Part shown: positions 1 through 7,718 of the stretch, one piece after another | How positions within the stretch are numbered: position 1 is the first letter of the stretch | How the letters are laid out: each line of letters opens with the position of its first letter | Source of the DNA: an uncultured Collinsella sp. | GTDB taxonomy: Bacteria; Actinomycetota; Coriobacteriia; Coriobacteriales; Coriobacteriaceae | Reading direction: 5' to 3' | Assembly (NCBI GenBank): GCA_958403395.1 | Contig: CATXXF010000016.1 | Location: forward strand, 1-41,762 | DNA: 41,762 nt | Made by a program: the position numbers and the translations under genes | Notes under the pieces: generated by a model | Told to the model about the DNA's origin: nothing | Database searches by the model: none | The model's input: only the letters and a program-made list of their open reading frames with translations

Positions 1-20
1 CCGTACGCTTGAACTTAGAA

Positions 21-50
21 GGGGGAGGCCTCGCGGCCTCCCCCTTTTTT
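21..50 (+). terminator. Strong Rho-independent terminator of an upstream gene
   Basis: A perfect 10-bp GC-rich stem (21-30 with 35-44) closes a 4-nt loop and is followed by six T residues (45-50). It must end transcription of a gene lying to the left of the window. The first dozen or so bases may be the 3' end of that gene, but too little is present to identify it; rpsA is a common coaE neighbour in actinobacteria, which is only a guess here. Confidence 0.9.
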
Positions 51-117
51 GCGTTATATACACGTTGTACTTTGGGACCTAGCTCCCCCGTATGCGCTCT
101 TACTGTTTGGCTGTATT

Positions 118-148
118 TTGAGTCCATCTAGTGTATTTGAGCGATAAT
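118..148 (+). promoter_or_regulatory. Possible promoter of coaE-slt-uvrB
   Basis: A -35-like TTGAGT (118-123) and a -10-like GATAAT (143-148) lie 29 bases before the coaE start, downstream of the upstream gene's terminator. The 19-bp spacer is longer than the usual 17, so this is a weak call. It rests on position and on the lack of a better match in the gap. Confidence 0.35.
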
Positions 149-176
149 TACTCGCATTGGCGTTAGGGAGGGCTTG

Positions 177-818
177 ATGTTTACCGTATTTGTCTTGGGC
201 AATATTGCTTCGGGTAAGTCGACTGCCTGCCGCTATTTCGAATCTCGTGGCGCTATGCTTATCGATCTGGATGAGCTTGCAAAATCTCTGTATGTGCCGG
301 GCTCTGATATCGTCAATACTCTCGCGGATGAATTCGGTTGGGACATTTTGGATGAGGAGGGCGGCATTCGCCGCAGCATCCTCGCTTCTCGAGCTTTCGC
401 TTCTCCTGATTCGGTCGCACGACTCAATGGCATCGTGCATCCCGTTCTGATTGAACAGCTTTCGCTTAGGATTCTCGATCCGGTTTGTTGTTCGGTTTCA
501 TCTCCCCGTTACCCCTTTGCGGTGGTCGAGGTTTCTGCTCCGACTGGTTTTGAGGATGCATTTGGCTTGGCTGATGAAATTCTGGTCATTAGCGCCCCTT
601 TGTCAGTTCGTCGCGAGCGCGCTATTCAACGTGGCATGGAGCCATCTGATTTCGATGCCCGTTCTGCTTGTCAGCCCGATGAGTCTGCGCTGTGCAATCT
701 CGCTACAACGGTGATTGATAATGCCTCAGGCGATAATTCGCTCTTTGAGCAGCTTGACTCATGGCTTGCATGCCATGGGTTCGGGGATGTAGTGGATAAG
801 GAGGAGGCTGATGCCTAA
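177..818 (+). CDS. coaE: Dephospho-CoA kinase
   Basis: CoaE phosphorylates the 3'-OH of dephospho-CoA with ATP, the last step of coenzyme A synthesis, in the cytoplasm. The 213-residue product fits the family (about 200). A P-loop GNIASGKST lies at residues 8-16, followed by a D-L-D-E acidic motif near residue 31 and an Arg-rich lid segment with the family-like stretch RGMEPSDFDAR near 150-160. I chose the ATG at 177 over the in-frame TTG at 174 because the purine-rich AGGGAGG (166-172) is correctly spaced only from the ATG. The gene overlaps the next one by 8 bp, so the two are probably translated together. CoaE next to uvrB is a common arrangement in Gram-positive bacteria. Confidence 0.95.
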   Translation: MFTVFVLGNIASGKSTACRYFESRGAMLIDLDELAKSLYVPGSDIVNTLADEFGWDILDEEGGIRRSILASRAFASPDSVARLNGIVHPVLIEQLSLRILDPVCCSVSSPRYPFAVVEVSAPTGFEDAFGLADEILVISAPLSVRRERAIQRGMEPSDFDARSACQPDESALCNLATTVIDNASGDNSLFEQLDSWLACHGFGDVVDKEEADA

Positions 819-1392
819 GACACGTTTCCTTACGTGGTATCGCCTTATACCGCTAGCTGCCGTTTTTGCCTTCGGCCTTATCTCATTCGTTTACTCGTAT
901 GCTCCTGCCGCTTTCTTTAAGCCGCTGTATCCGATTGACTACGAGGCGTATGTAAAGCAATCCAGTATTTCGCATAATCTGGATCCGTATCTGGTGTGCG
1001 CTGTCATTAAGTCTGAATCGAATTGGGATCCCGAGGCCGAGTCGAATCAGGGTGCTCAGGGATTGATGCAGCTGATGCCCGAGACTGCCCAGGATATGAT
1101 CGCCAAGGGCCTTGTCGACGGTGGCGAGTATTCGGCCGACAACCTTAACGATCCGGCTACGAATATCGAGTTTGGCTGTGCGTATCTCTCGTATCTTCTA
1201 GCGTATTTTAACGGGTCGACTGACAGTGCCATTGCCGCCTATAACGCCGGCATGGGCAATGTCGACGGATGGGCGCAGCAGAGTACGTCGCTTCATAATG
1301 CAATCACCTTTCCCGAGACGCAGGCGTATCTGATTCGTGTCAATAATGCCTGGGCTCGCTACAAGACCCTCTATCCCGATCGGTTCGTATAG
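811..1392 (+). CDS. Membrane-anchored SLT-type lytic transglycosylase
   Basis: This 193-residue protein has an N-terminal hydrophobic segment (about residues 11-31) that should anchor it in the membrane or act as an uncleaved signal. It is followed by a soluble lytic transglycosylase (GH23, SLT) domain. The catalytic Glu is E69 in the motif KSESNW. The family motifs GAQGLMQLMP (81-90) and AYNAGMGNV (143-151) follow in order. Such enzymes cleave the MurNAc-GlcNAc bond of peptidoglycan and leave 1,6-anhydro ends. A strong GGAGGAG (801-807 region) precedes the ATG, which lies inside the end of coaE. Its substrate class is clear from the motifs. Its specific role, such as wall turnover or making room for secretion machinery, cannot be read from sequence. 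Confidence 0.88.
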   Translation: MPKTRFLTWYRLIPLAAVFAFGLISFVYSYAPAAFFKPLYPIDYEAYVKQSSISHNLDPYLVCAVIKSESNWDPEAESNQGAQGLMQLMPETAQDMIAKGLVDGGEYSADNLNDPATNIEFGCAYLSYLLAYFNGSTDSAIAAYNAGMGNVDGWAQQSTSLHNAITFPETQAYLIRVNNAWARYKTLYPDRFV

Positions 1393-1443
1393 GACTATGC
1401 CTGCCTCCTGCGTATACTGCAGATATATGAGTTAGGAGTATCC

Positions 1444-3684
1444 ATGGCGGAATTTGAAGTAGAACGCGTTGGTGGTGAACTTAAGCGCTTTGGCGTTGAA
1501 GGCTCTGACGTGCCGTTTAAGGTCGTGTCTCCCTATGAGCCTGCCGGTTCCCAGCCTAAGGCCATTGAGTCGCTTGTGCAGGGCGTGAGGGACGGAGACC
1601 GCTATCAGGTTTTGCTGGGCGTGACTGGTTCGGGCAAGACCTTCACGATGGCAAAGACTATTGAGGCCCTGGGAAAGCCGACGCTGGTCATGGCTCCGAA
1701 TAAAACGCTCGCCGCTCAGCTTGCGAGCGAGCTCAAAGAGTTCTTTCCCAACAACGCTGTGGTCTACTTCGTCTCGTACTACGACTACTATCAGCCCGAG
1801 GCGTATGTGCCGCAAAGCGATACATATATCGAGAAAGACTCCTCGATTAACGAAGAGGTTGAGATGCTGCGACATCAGGCGACCGCATCGCTGCTCTCTC
1901 GACGCGATGTGATCGTTGTCGCATCGGTCTCGTGTATCTATGGCATTGGCTCTCCTGAGGACTATGCGGGTCTGGCTCCAAACGTCGACAAGAAGGTGCC
2001 GCTCGAGCGCGATGACTTTATCCATGCACTTATCGACATTCAATATGATCGCAATGACTATGACCTGGCACGCGGCACGTTCCGCGTGCGCGGCGATGTT
2101 GTCGACGTGTATCCGCCTTATGCCGAGCATCCGTTGCGGTTTGAGTTCTTTGGCGACGAGGTCGAGCTGATTGCCGAGATCGATGAGGTCACCGGTGAGA
2201 TGCTTCGTGAGTACGAGGCCATCCCCGTATGGCCGGCATCGCACTACGTGACCGAGAAGCCGAAGGTCAAGGCGGCTCTGAAATCGATCAGCGAAGAGTG
2301 CGAGAAGCGCGTGGCGGAGCTCAAGGCGACCGACAAGTTGCTCGAGGCGCAGCGTCTGCAGCAGCGCACCGATTATGATCTTGAGATGCTCGAGACGATG
2401 GGCTTTTGCAACGGCATCGAGAACTACTCGCGTCATCTGGACGGTCGCAAACCGGGTGAGCCGCCGTTTACCCTAATCGATTACTTTCCCAAGGATATGC
2501 TCTGCATCATCGATGAGAGCCATGTGACGGTGCCGCAGATTCGCGGCATGCACGAAGGTGACCGCTCGCGTAAGGTGACGCTGGTGGAACACGGTTTTCG
2601 CCTGCCCTCCGCGCTCGATAACCGCCCGCTTCGTTTCGATGAGTTTGAGGCAAGGATACCCCAGTTTATCTATGTTTCGGCCACGCCGGGCGACTACGAG
2701 CTGCGGGTGAGCCAAAACGACGTGGAGCAGATTATTCGTCCGACCGGCCTGCTCGACCCCAAGATTGACGTGCGTCCAGTACGCGGCCAGATTGACGATC
2801 TTGAGGACGAGATTCGCGAGCGCGTTGCCCGCAAGGAGCGCGTGCTGGTGACCACGTTGACCAAGCGCATGGCCGAGGACCTGACCGACCATCTGCTCGA
2901 CGCGGGCATTAAGGTCAATTACATGCACTCTGATACGGCGACAATGGACCGTGTCGAGATCCTGCGAACGCTGCGCGAGGGCAAGATCGATGTTCTCGTT
3001 GGCATCAACCTGCTTCGTGAGGGCCTGGATCTTCCCGAGGTCTCACTGGTGGCAATTCTCGACGCCGATAAGGAAGGCTTCTTGCGCAACCGCCGTTCGC
3101 TGATTCAGACGATTGGCCGCGCGGCCCGTAACGCCGATGGCGAAGTCATCATGTATGCGGACGTTGTGACCGATTCGATGAAAGAGGCCATCGAGGAGAC
3201 GCGGCGCCGCCGCGAGATTCAGATGGCATATAACGAAGAGCATGGCATTGTGCCCAAGACGGTGCGCAAGGCCATCAACGACATCTCAAGTTTTATTGCC
3301 GAAGCCGAAAAAACCGTGGGTTCCAAGGGGCGCTCGAAGGGCGACTCCCTTGGCCATGGCGCATTCTATACGCCCGATGAGTCGGGCGAGGGCGGCGTGC
3401 CGGAAACGGTGGCACCCGAGCAGACACTTGCGGAGCAGTTGGAAGAACTGCCGCATGACGAGCTTGTGCGGATCGTCGAAACCATGGAAGAGGATATGCG
3501 CAACGCTTCTGCCGCCATGGACTTTGAGGAGGCGGCGCGCCTGCGTGATGCCGTCGTTCAGATTCGGGCGATGCTCGAGGGTGCGTCTGAGGACGAGACG
3601 ATCGAGCGCTTACGTTCGCAGGCCCGCAAGGGTTCCACGTTCGCATCGGGCAGAAAACGCCAGGGTGCACGGTTTAAGAAATAG
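1444..3684 (+). CDS. uvrB: UvrABC excinuclease subunit B
   Basis: UvrB is the helicase-like damage-verification subunit of nucleotide excision repair: it receives DNA from UvrA and recruits UvrC for the dual incision. The 746-residue product shows a Walker A motif GVTGSGKT (59-66), the damage-probing beta-hairpin region with YYDYYQPEAYVPQ (about 112-125), a DESH Walker B (about 356-359), helicase motif VI with QTIGRAARN and a C-terminal UVR helix pair (about 670-712) that would contact UvrC. It is longer than the roughly 670-residue E. coli protein because of a short N-terminal extension of about 20 residues and a linker rich in Gly, Ser and Glu before the UVR domain. TAGGAG at 1433-1438 sets the ATG. 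A TATACT at 1413-1418 could be a -10 box of its own promoter, but no good -35 box accompanies it. Confidence 0.98.
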   Translation: MAEFEVERVGGELKRFGVEGSDVPFKVVSPYEPAGSQPKAIESLVQGVRDGDRYQVLLGVTGSGKTFTMAKTIEALGKPTLVMAPNKTLAAQLASELKEFFPNNAVVYFVSYYDYYQPEAYVPQSDTYIEKDSSINEEVEMLRHQATASLLSRRDVIVVASVSCIYGIGSPEDYAGLAPNVDKKVPLERDDFIHALIDIQYDRNDYDLARGTFRVRGDVVDVYPPYAEHPLRFEFFGDEVELIAEIDEVTGEMLREYEAIPVWPASHYVTEKPKVKAALKSISEECEKRVAELKATDKLLEAQRLQQRTDYDLEMLETMGFCNGIENYSRHLDGRKPGEPPFTLIDYFPKDMLCIIDESHVTVPQIRGMHEGDRSRKVTLVEHGFRLPSALDNRPLRFDEFEARIPQFIYVSATPGDYELRVSQNDVEQIIRPTGLLDPKIDVRPVRGQIDDLEDEIRERVARKERVLVTTLTKRMAEDLTDHLLDAGIKVNYMHSDTATMDRVEILRTLREGKIDVLVGINLLREGLDLPEVSLVAILDADKEGFLRNRRSLIQTIGRAARNADGEVIMYADVVTDSMKEAIEETRRRREIQMAYNEEHGIVPKTVRKAINDISSFIAEAEKTVGSKGRSKGDSLGHGAFYTPDESGEGGVPETVAPEQTLAEQLEELPHDELVRIVETMEEDMRNASAAMDFEEAARLRDAVVQIRAMLEGASEDETIERLRSQARKGSTFASGRKRQGARFKK

Positions 3685-3687
3685 CGA

Positions 3688-3730
3688 ACAGGCCCCGAGT
3701 TCTCTGTGGAGCTCGGGGCCTGTGTCTTTT
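3688..3730. terminator. Probable bidirectional terminator between uvrB and the FAD-protein gene
   Basis: A 12-bp stem (3688-3699 with 3712-3723, extended by weaker pairs) begins 3 bases after the uvrB stop. On the plus strand it is followed by a modest T-run in TCTTTT (3725-3730). It lies between the converging 3' ends of uvrB and the minus-strand gene that ends at 3750, so it may serve both. Confidence 0.7.
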
Positions 3731-3749
3731 GCGTGCTGGAATTCGTGCG

Positions 3750-5390
3750 CTAGAGGTCTGCGATCAGGGCTTCGGCACAACGAATGCCGTCGGTGGCCGC
3801 GCTCATGATGCCGCCGGCATATCCAGCTCCCTCACCGCAAGGGTAGAGTCCCGGGGTCGACACGGCATGGCACGTTCGGTCTCGGGTGACAGTAACCGGT
3901 GAGCTCGAACGAGTCTCCACGCCGGTAAGAACGGCATCGGGGCGGTCGTAGCCTCGTAGCTTTTTTCCGAGTAGGGGAAGTCCCAGGCGGAGCGACTCGA
4001 CGATATGCTGCGGCAGGGCTTCGTCAATTGCCGTCCAGGTCACACCGAGCGGATAGGTGGGCTTTACCTTTCCGGGCGCCTTGCTGGCGCGTCCTGCGAG
4101 GAAATCTCCGACGAGTTGTGCCGGTGCGTTCCAGTTGGAACCGCCCAGGCGATAGGCGGCCGCCTCGCAGGCACGCTGGAGCTCGATGCCGGCGAGCGGG
4201 TCATCGTTGGGAAGGTCCTCAGGCGTGACGTTAACGAGCAGGGCGGCGTTTGCATTGCGTCCGTCGCGGGCATTGAGACTGGCCCCGTTGACGCACAGAT
4301 GGTACGGTTCAGAAGAGGCGGCAACAACCTGTCCGCCGGGGCACATACAAAACGAGAACACGCTGCGGCCGTTGGGAAGATGGGCGACGAGCTTGTAGGG
4401 GGCTGCTCCGAGGGCAGGATGTCCCGCCGAGGCTCCATATTGGGCTCGGTCGATGTCGCGCTGCGGATGCTCGATGCGAACGCCCATGGCAAAGGTCTTT
4501 TGTGCGAGGGCCACGTTGTGGTCCTTAAGGAGCTCAAAAATATCGCGAGCAGAATGCCCGCAGGCGAGGATGAGGTGCTTTGTCTCAATTGGCTCGTAAG
4601 CGGTGTCTTGGGACGATTGGACATCGATGCCGGTGATGGCGCCAGACGCGTCGATGCGAATGTCGACGAGCTTTGTTCGATAACGGACGACACCTCCGAG
4701 CTGCTCGATGCGCTGGGATATAGCGGTGACAACCGTGGGAAGGATGTCGGAGCCAATGTGCGGCTTGGCATCCCACAGAATATCGCGGGGCGCGCCCGCC
4801 TCGACGAAGGTTTCGAGGATAAGGCGATGGGCGGGATTTTTGGTTCCCGTATTGAGCTTACCGTCCGAGAAGGTCCCCGCGCCGCCCAGGCCAAACTGGA
4901 TATTGCTCTCGGGGTCGAGGATGCGCTCCTTTAGAAAGAGATCGATCGCATGCGAGCGGCGAAATGCTGGGTCGCCGCGCTCGATGAGTAAGGGCTTAAG
5001 ACCCGCTTCGGCAAGGGTGAGTGCAGCGAAAAGGCCAGCGCATCCGGCGCCGACAACGACAGGGCATTCTTGAGGTGCGTCGGAGACGGGGGAGGGGAAT
5101 GAAGACCCATCGTCTTCTATCGCGCGCACGCGCGAGCGGTCACGCTCGGCAACGCTGTCGACCGCTTCTCGCTCGAGGTGGGGACTAGTCAGCTCAACAC
5201 GAAAGCTCAGGATAAAATGGACGTCTCGTTTTTTGCGGGCGTCGATTGACTTGCGGTGGAGCTCGATGGACTTGATCTCGGAGTCCTTGCAACGTAGGAC
5301 GCGCTTGGCGACTCGCTTGCCAACAATGAGGCAGGCATTTTCATCGCCGGCTTCATCGAGTGACGCGTTGACTTGGGTGATTTCGATCAT
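3750..5390 (-). CDS. FAD-dependent dehydrogenase/oxidoreductase of the COG2509 type
   Basis: The 546-residue product has a distinct N-terminal domain of about 105 residues, then a Rossmann dinucleotide-binding motif VVVGAGCAGL (111-120) ending in an acidic ERG. The rest resembles uncharacterised FAD-dependent dehydrogenases: a KLNTGTKN segment, HIGSDILP, and a C-terminal FAD-contact stretch with PCGEGAGYAGGIMSAATDG. The family is widespread in anaerobic Gram-positive bacteria and its substrate is unknown. I place the start at the ATG at 5390, not at the longer in-frame opening at 5513, because AAGGAG (complement of 5397-5402) lies exactly 6 bases upstream. It is the last gene of a minus-strand group with the BaiN-like flavoprotein and the Mrp ATPase. 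Its 3' end converges on uvrB. Confidence 0.85.
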   Translation of the reverse strand: MIEITQVNASLDEAGDENACLIVGKRVAKRVLRCKDSEIKSIELHRKSIDARKKRDVHFILSFRVELTSPHLEREAVDSVAERDRSRVRAIEDDGSSFPSPVSDAPQECPVVVGAGCAGLFAALTLAEAGLKPLLIERGDPAFRRSHAIDLFLKERILDPESNIQFGLGGAGTFSDGKLNTGTKNPAHRLILETFVEAGAPRDILWDAKPHIGSDILPTVVTAISQRIEQLGGVVRYRTKLVDIRIDASGAITGIDVQSSQDTAYEPIETKHLILACGHSARDIFELLKDHNVALAQKTFAMGVRIEHPQRDIDRAQYGASAGHPALGAAPYKLVAHLPNGRSVFSFCMCPGGQVVAASSEPYHLCVNGASLNARDGRNANAALLVNVTPEDLPNDDPLAGIELQRACEAAAYRLGGSNWNAPAQLVGDFLAGRASKAPGKVKPTYPLGVTWTAIDEALPQHIVESLRLGLPLLGKKLRGYDRPDAVLTGVETRSSSPVTVTRDRTCHAVSTPGLYPCGEGAGYAGGIMSAATDGIRCAEALIADL

Positions 5391-5416
5391 CGAGGTCTCC
5401 TTAGAGGCAAGAAAGA

Positions 5417-5440
5417 GGCCGTCCGGTATCCCAGACGGCC
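5417..5440. terminator. Weak intergenic hairpin between two flavoprotein genes
   Basis: A 7-bp GC-rich stem (5417-5423 with 5434-5440) lies between the minus-strand genes ending at 5471 and starting at 5390. In the minus direction it is followed by TCTTTCTTG. It could act as a partial terminator or attenuator within the operon, or only be mRNA structure. Confidence 0.35.
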
Positions 5441-5470
5441 CGAATGCGTTTTTGATTATAGACTGCGCGG

Positions 5471-6742
5471 CTACAGGCTGCTTGCAGCGCGAATGCCCGA
5501 GAGCCAGGCCCACGCAAGGTTAAAGCCTCCGCAATCGGCGTCGATGTCGAGCGCTTCGCCGCAGACGTAAAGCGGGGCGTCGACAGCGCTGCTCGCGCGT
5601 AGACTGGGTGTTGAGATACTCTCGACGGATACGCCACCACGCGTGACCTGCGCCGAGCGCTCCTCGGCGGTTCCTTCGACGAGCAACTTAAAGTGCTTGA
5701 GGATCGAGACCAGGTGGATGACATCGTTGGAGCCTGGATGGCACTGCTCGAACGCTGTGCAGACGACGCGGGAGAGTTGCGGGGCAAGCATACCGTCGAG
5801 CCAACGGGGATCGCGGGGCGAAAAGCCGCCGAGCAGCTCAACGCGCCGGTTAAGCATATCGAGCAACTCGTCTTTAGAGAGGTCGGGGAAAACGTCGAGC
5901 AGGATCGTATCGCCGCGCTGGATACGACGGGAGAGGTTGAAGACAGCGACGCCCGAGATACCGAAGGTTCGAAACAGGACTTCACCGTCTTCGTGCCAGA
6001 GCTCATTATGATTGCGGGCGAGCGTCAAGCGGGCGCGGACGCGCAGGCCATCCAACGTCTTGAGTGCCGCCCGATCGCCGACGACCGTTGCCGATACGGG
6101 GCAGAGGATGGGGCGCAGCGAAGTGAGGGGGAGGCGAAACGTATCGGCGATACCGGTGGGGTTGCCACCCGTGGCGATAATTACGGCATGTGCCTCCAGG
6201 GCCTCGTTCTTGCGAGGGACATCGGCGAGCGCTTTCCGAAGCGAGCGGAGCTCCGATTTTCGGTCGTCGTGCTTTTTTGCCTTGAGCGCCCGCGCTGGAC
6301 GGTCTATTTGGAGTGCCCAGCCTTCGGAAGCTTTGTGTGCCGAGGCAACGTTGGCTCCGCAGATTAAGGTGATACCCAGGCGGTCGCAAACATTGAGAAG
6401 TGCGTCGCGCACCGATTCGGCGCGAAGGGAGCGCGGGTACAGCCGGCCTTCCTCGGAGGTTGTCATGATGCCCAGCGAGGAGAAGAAACCCATAAGCTCT
6501 TGTTCGGGCTGGGTCCCCATGACAGATTCGACGAATGCGGGGTGGTTATACCGCTGAGGATCAATCGATTCGTTGGAGAGGTTGCAACGGCCGTTACCGG
6601 TCGCAAGGAGCTTAAGGCCGCAGGCGACATCGCACTCAACGATGCAGACGCTTTTGCCAGCACGTGCGGCCGTAATGGCGGCGGCGAGGCCTGAAGCCCC
6701 GCCGCCGATTAACAGGACGTCATAGAAGGCGCTCGTGTTCAC
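5471..6742 (-). CDS. HI0933/YhiN (BaiN-like) family flavoprotein
   Basis: This 423-residue protein begins with a classic FAD-binding fold, LLIGGGASGLAAA (about 10-22), followed by the family signature KLLATGNGRCNLSN (about 44-57). The C-terminal FAD motif is near GFNLAWAWLSG. These identify the HI0933/YhiN family of NAD(P)/FAD-dependent oxidoreductases, whose members are variously annotated as aminoacetone-oxidase-like or BaiN. The physiological substrate is generally unproven. The start is a GTG (complement of 6740-6742) that directly follows the TAA stop of the upstream mrp gene without a spacer. A GAGG within the mrp 3' end would serve as its Shine-Dalgarno sequence. This tight junction implies translational coupling. 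Assignment to bile-acid reduction would be speculation. Confidence 0.88.
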   Translation of the reverse strand: MNTSAFYDVLLIGGGASGLAAAITAARAGKSVCIVECDVACGLKLLATGNGRCNLSNESIDPQRYNHPAFVESVMGTQPEQELMGFFSSLGIMTTSEEGRLYPRSLRAESVRDALLNVCDRLGITLICGANVASAHKASEGWALQIDRPARALKAKKHDDRKSELRSLRKALADVPRKNEALEAHAVIIATGGNPTGIADTFRLPLTSLRPILCPVSATVVGDRAALKTLDGLRVRARLTLARNHNELWHEDGEVLFRTFGISGVAVFNLSRRIQRGDTILLDVFPDLSKDELLDMLNRRVELLGGFSPRDPRWLDGMLAPQLSRVVCTAFEQCHPGSNDVIHLVSILKHFKLLVEGTAEERSAQVTRGGVSVESISTPSLRASSAVDAPLYVCGEALDIDADCGGFNLAWAWLSGIRAASSL

Positions 6743-7573
6743 TTAGGCCTCGTCGGTCTCGTGCGGGGTAATGGCCTCGACGGCAGAGACTGCCTTGGGC
6801 AACATGCCATCGGGCAGCGCGGTCTCGACCTCGCCCTTATCGCAGGCCTCGGCGAGTGACGGATTGATGGGAAGCGTGCCCAAGATGTCGAGGTTATAGC
6901 GCTCTGCGACCTCGGGGAGCTTGCTCTTGCCAAAGACCTCGATCTTCTTGCCGCAGTCGGGGCACTCAATATAGCTCATGTTTTCGACGATGCCCAGAAT
7001 GGGGACGTTCATCTTCTCGGCCATGTTGACCGCCTTGGCGACGATCATCGAGACCAGATCCTGCGGGCTCGTGACGATGACGATGCCGTCGACGGGCAGT
7101 GACTGGAAGACGGTGAGAGCGACGTCGCCTGTTCCCGGAGGCATGTCGACCAGCAGGTAGTCGATGGGGCCCCATGAGGTCTCGCTCCAGAACTGCCTAA
7201 TGGCGCCTGCGATGACCGGACCGCGCCAAAGGACGGGGTCGGTCTCGTTTTGGAGCAGAAGGTTGGAGCTCATCACCTTGACGCCGTGCTCGGAGATTTC
7301 GGGCAGCATAAGGTTGCCAAGGGCATGGACGTGGCGTCCGCTCATACCGAACATCTTGGGGATAGAGGGACCGGTGATGTCGGCATCGAGGACGCCGACC
7401 TTGTGGCCGTGACGGGCAAGCTCGGTGGCGATGGCACCGGTGACAAACGACTTGCCGACACCGCCCTTGCCGGAAAGTACGGCGATGACGCGTTTGACCT
7501 CGGACAGCGTGTTCTCCTCAAATTGCGACGGCGACGTTTGTCCGCCGGCGGCCTGTGCGTGCTCGCAACCCAT
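6743..7573 (-). CDS. Mrp/NBP35 (ApbC) family Fe-S cluster carrier ATPase
   Basis: The 276-residue product carries the deviant Walker A motif SGKGGVGKS (34-42), switch/Walker B segments DADITGPS (about 63-70) and DMPPGTGD (143-150), and a C-terminal CPDC motif (C204 and C207) that would bridge a [4Fe-4S] cluster between two subunits. These proteins carry or insert Fe-S clusters in the cytoplasm. An extra Cys and His lie at residues 3-5 (MGCEH), a feature often seen in anaerobe homologues. The start at 7573 is favoured over the longer opening at 7630 because AAAGGAG (complement of 7580-7586) has perfect spacing. It is the first gene of a three-gene minus-strand group whose next members are flavoproteins. 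Confidence 0.93.
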   Translation of the reverse strand: MGCEHAQAAGGQTSPSQFEENTLSEVKRVIAVLSGKGGVGKSFVTGAIATELARHGHKVGVLDADITGPSIPKMFGMSGRHVHALGNLMLPEISEHGVKVMSSNLLLQNETDPVLWRGPVIAGAIRQFWSETSWGPIDYLLVDMPPGTGDVALTVFQSLPVDGIVIVTSPQDLVSMIVAKAVNMAEKMNVPILGIVENMSYIECPDCGKKIEVFGKSKLPEVAERYNLDILGTLPINPSLAEACDKGEVETALPDGMLPKAVSAVEAITPHETDEA

Positions 7574-7628
7574 GTATGACTCCTTTGTATATGTTGGGGC
7601 TGGGGCCCCGTGATGTGACACGAGCGTC

Positions 7629-7658
7629 ATTGTACCCTCGTTTGCGAGCGGGAGTCAT
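7629..7658 (-). promoter_or_regulatory. Candidate promoter of the mrp-flavoprotein group
   Basis: On the minus strand an ATGACT -35-like box (7653-7658) is separated by 18 bp from a TACAAT -10 box (7629-7634). Transcription would start near 7622 and give a leader of about 50 nt before the mrp ATG. It lies in the 145-bp gap after the LTA-synthase-like gene, in which I see no clear terminator. Confidence 0.45.
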
Positions 7659-7718
7659 TTGCGATGCATTTGGGCCGAGCGTGCTTGCAATACGATGGGT
7701 CCAAGCGAATGGGCGGGC

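Noticed and set aside
174..176. TTG start one codon upstream for coaE
   Set aside because: It sits only one base from the Shine-Dalgarno sequence; the following ATG has correct spacing.
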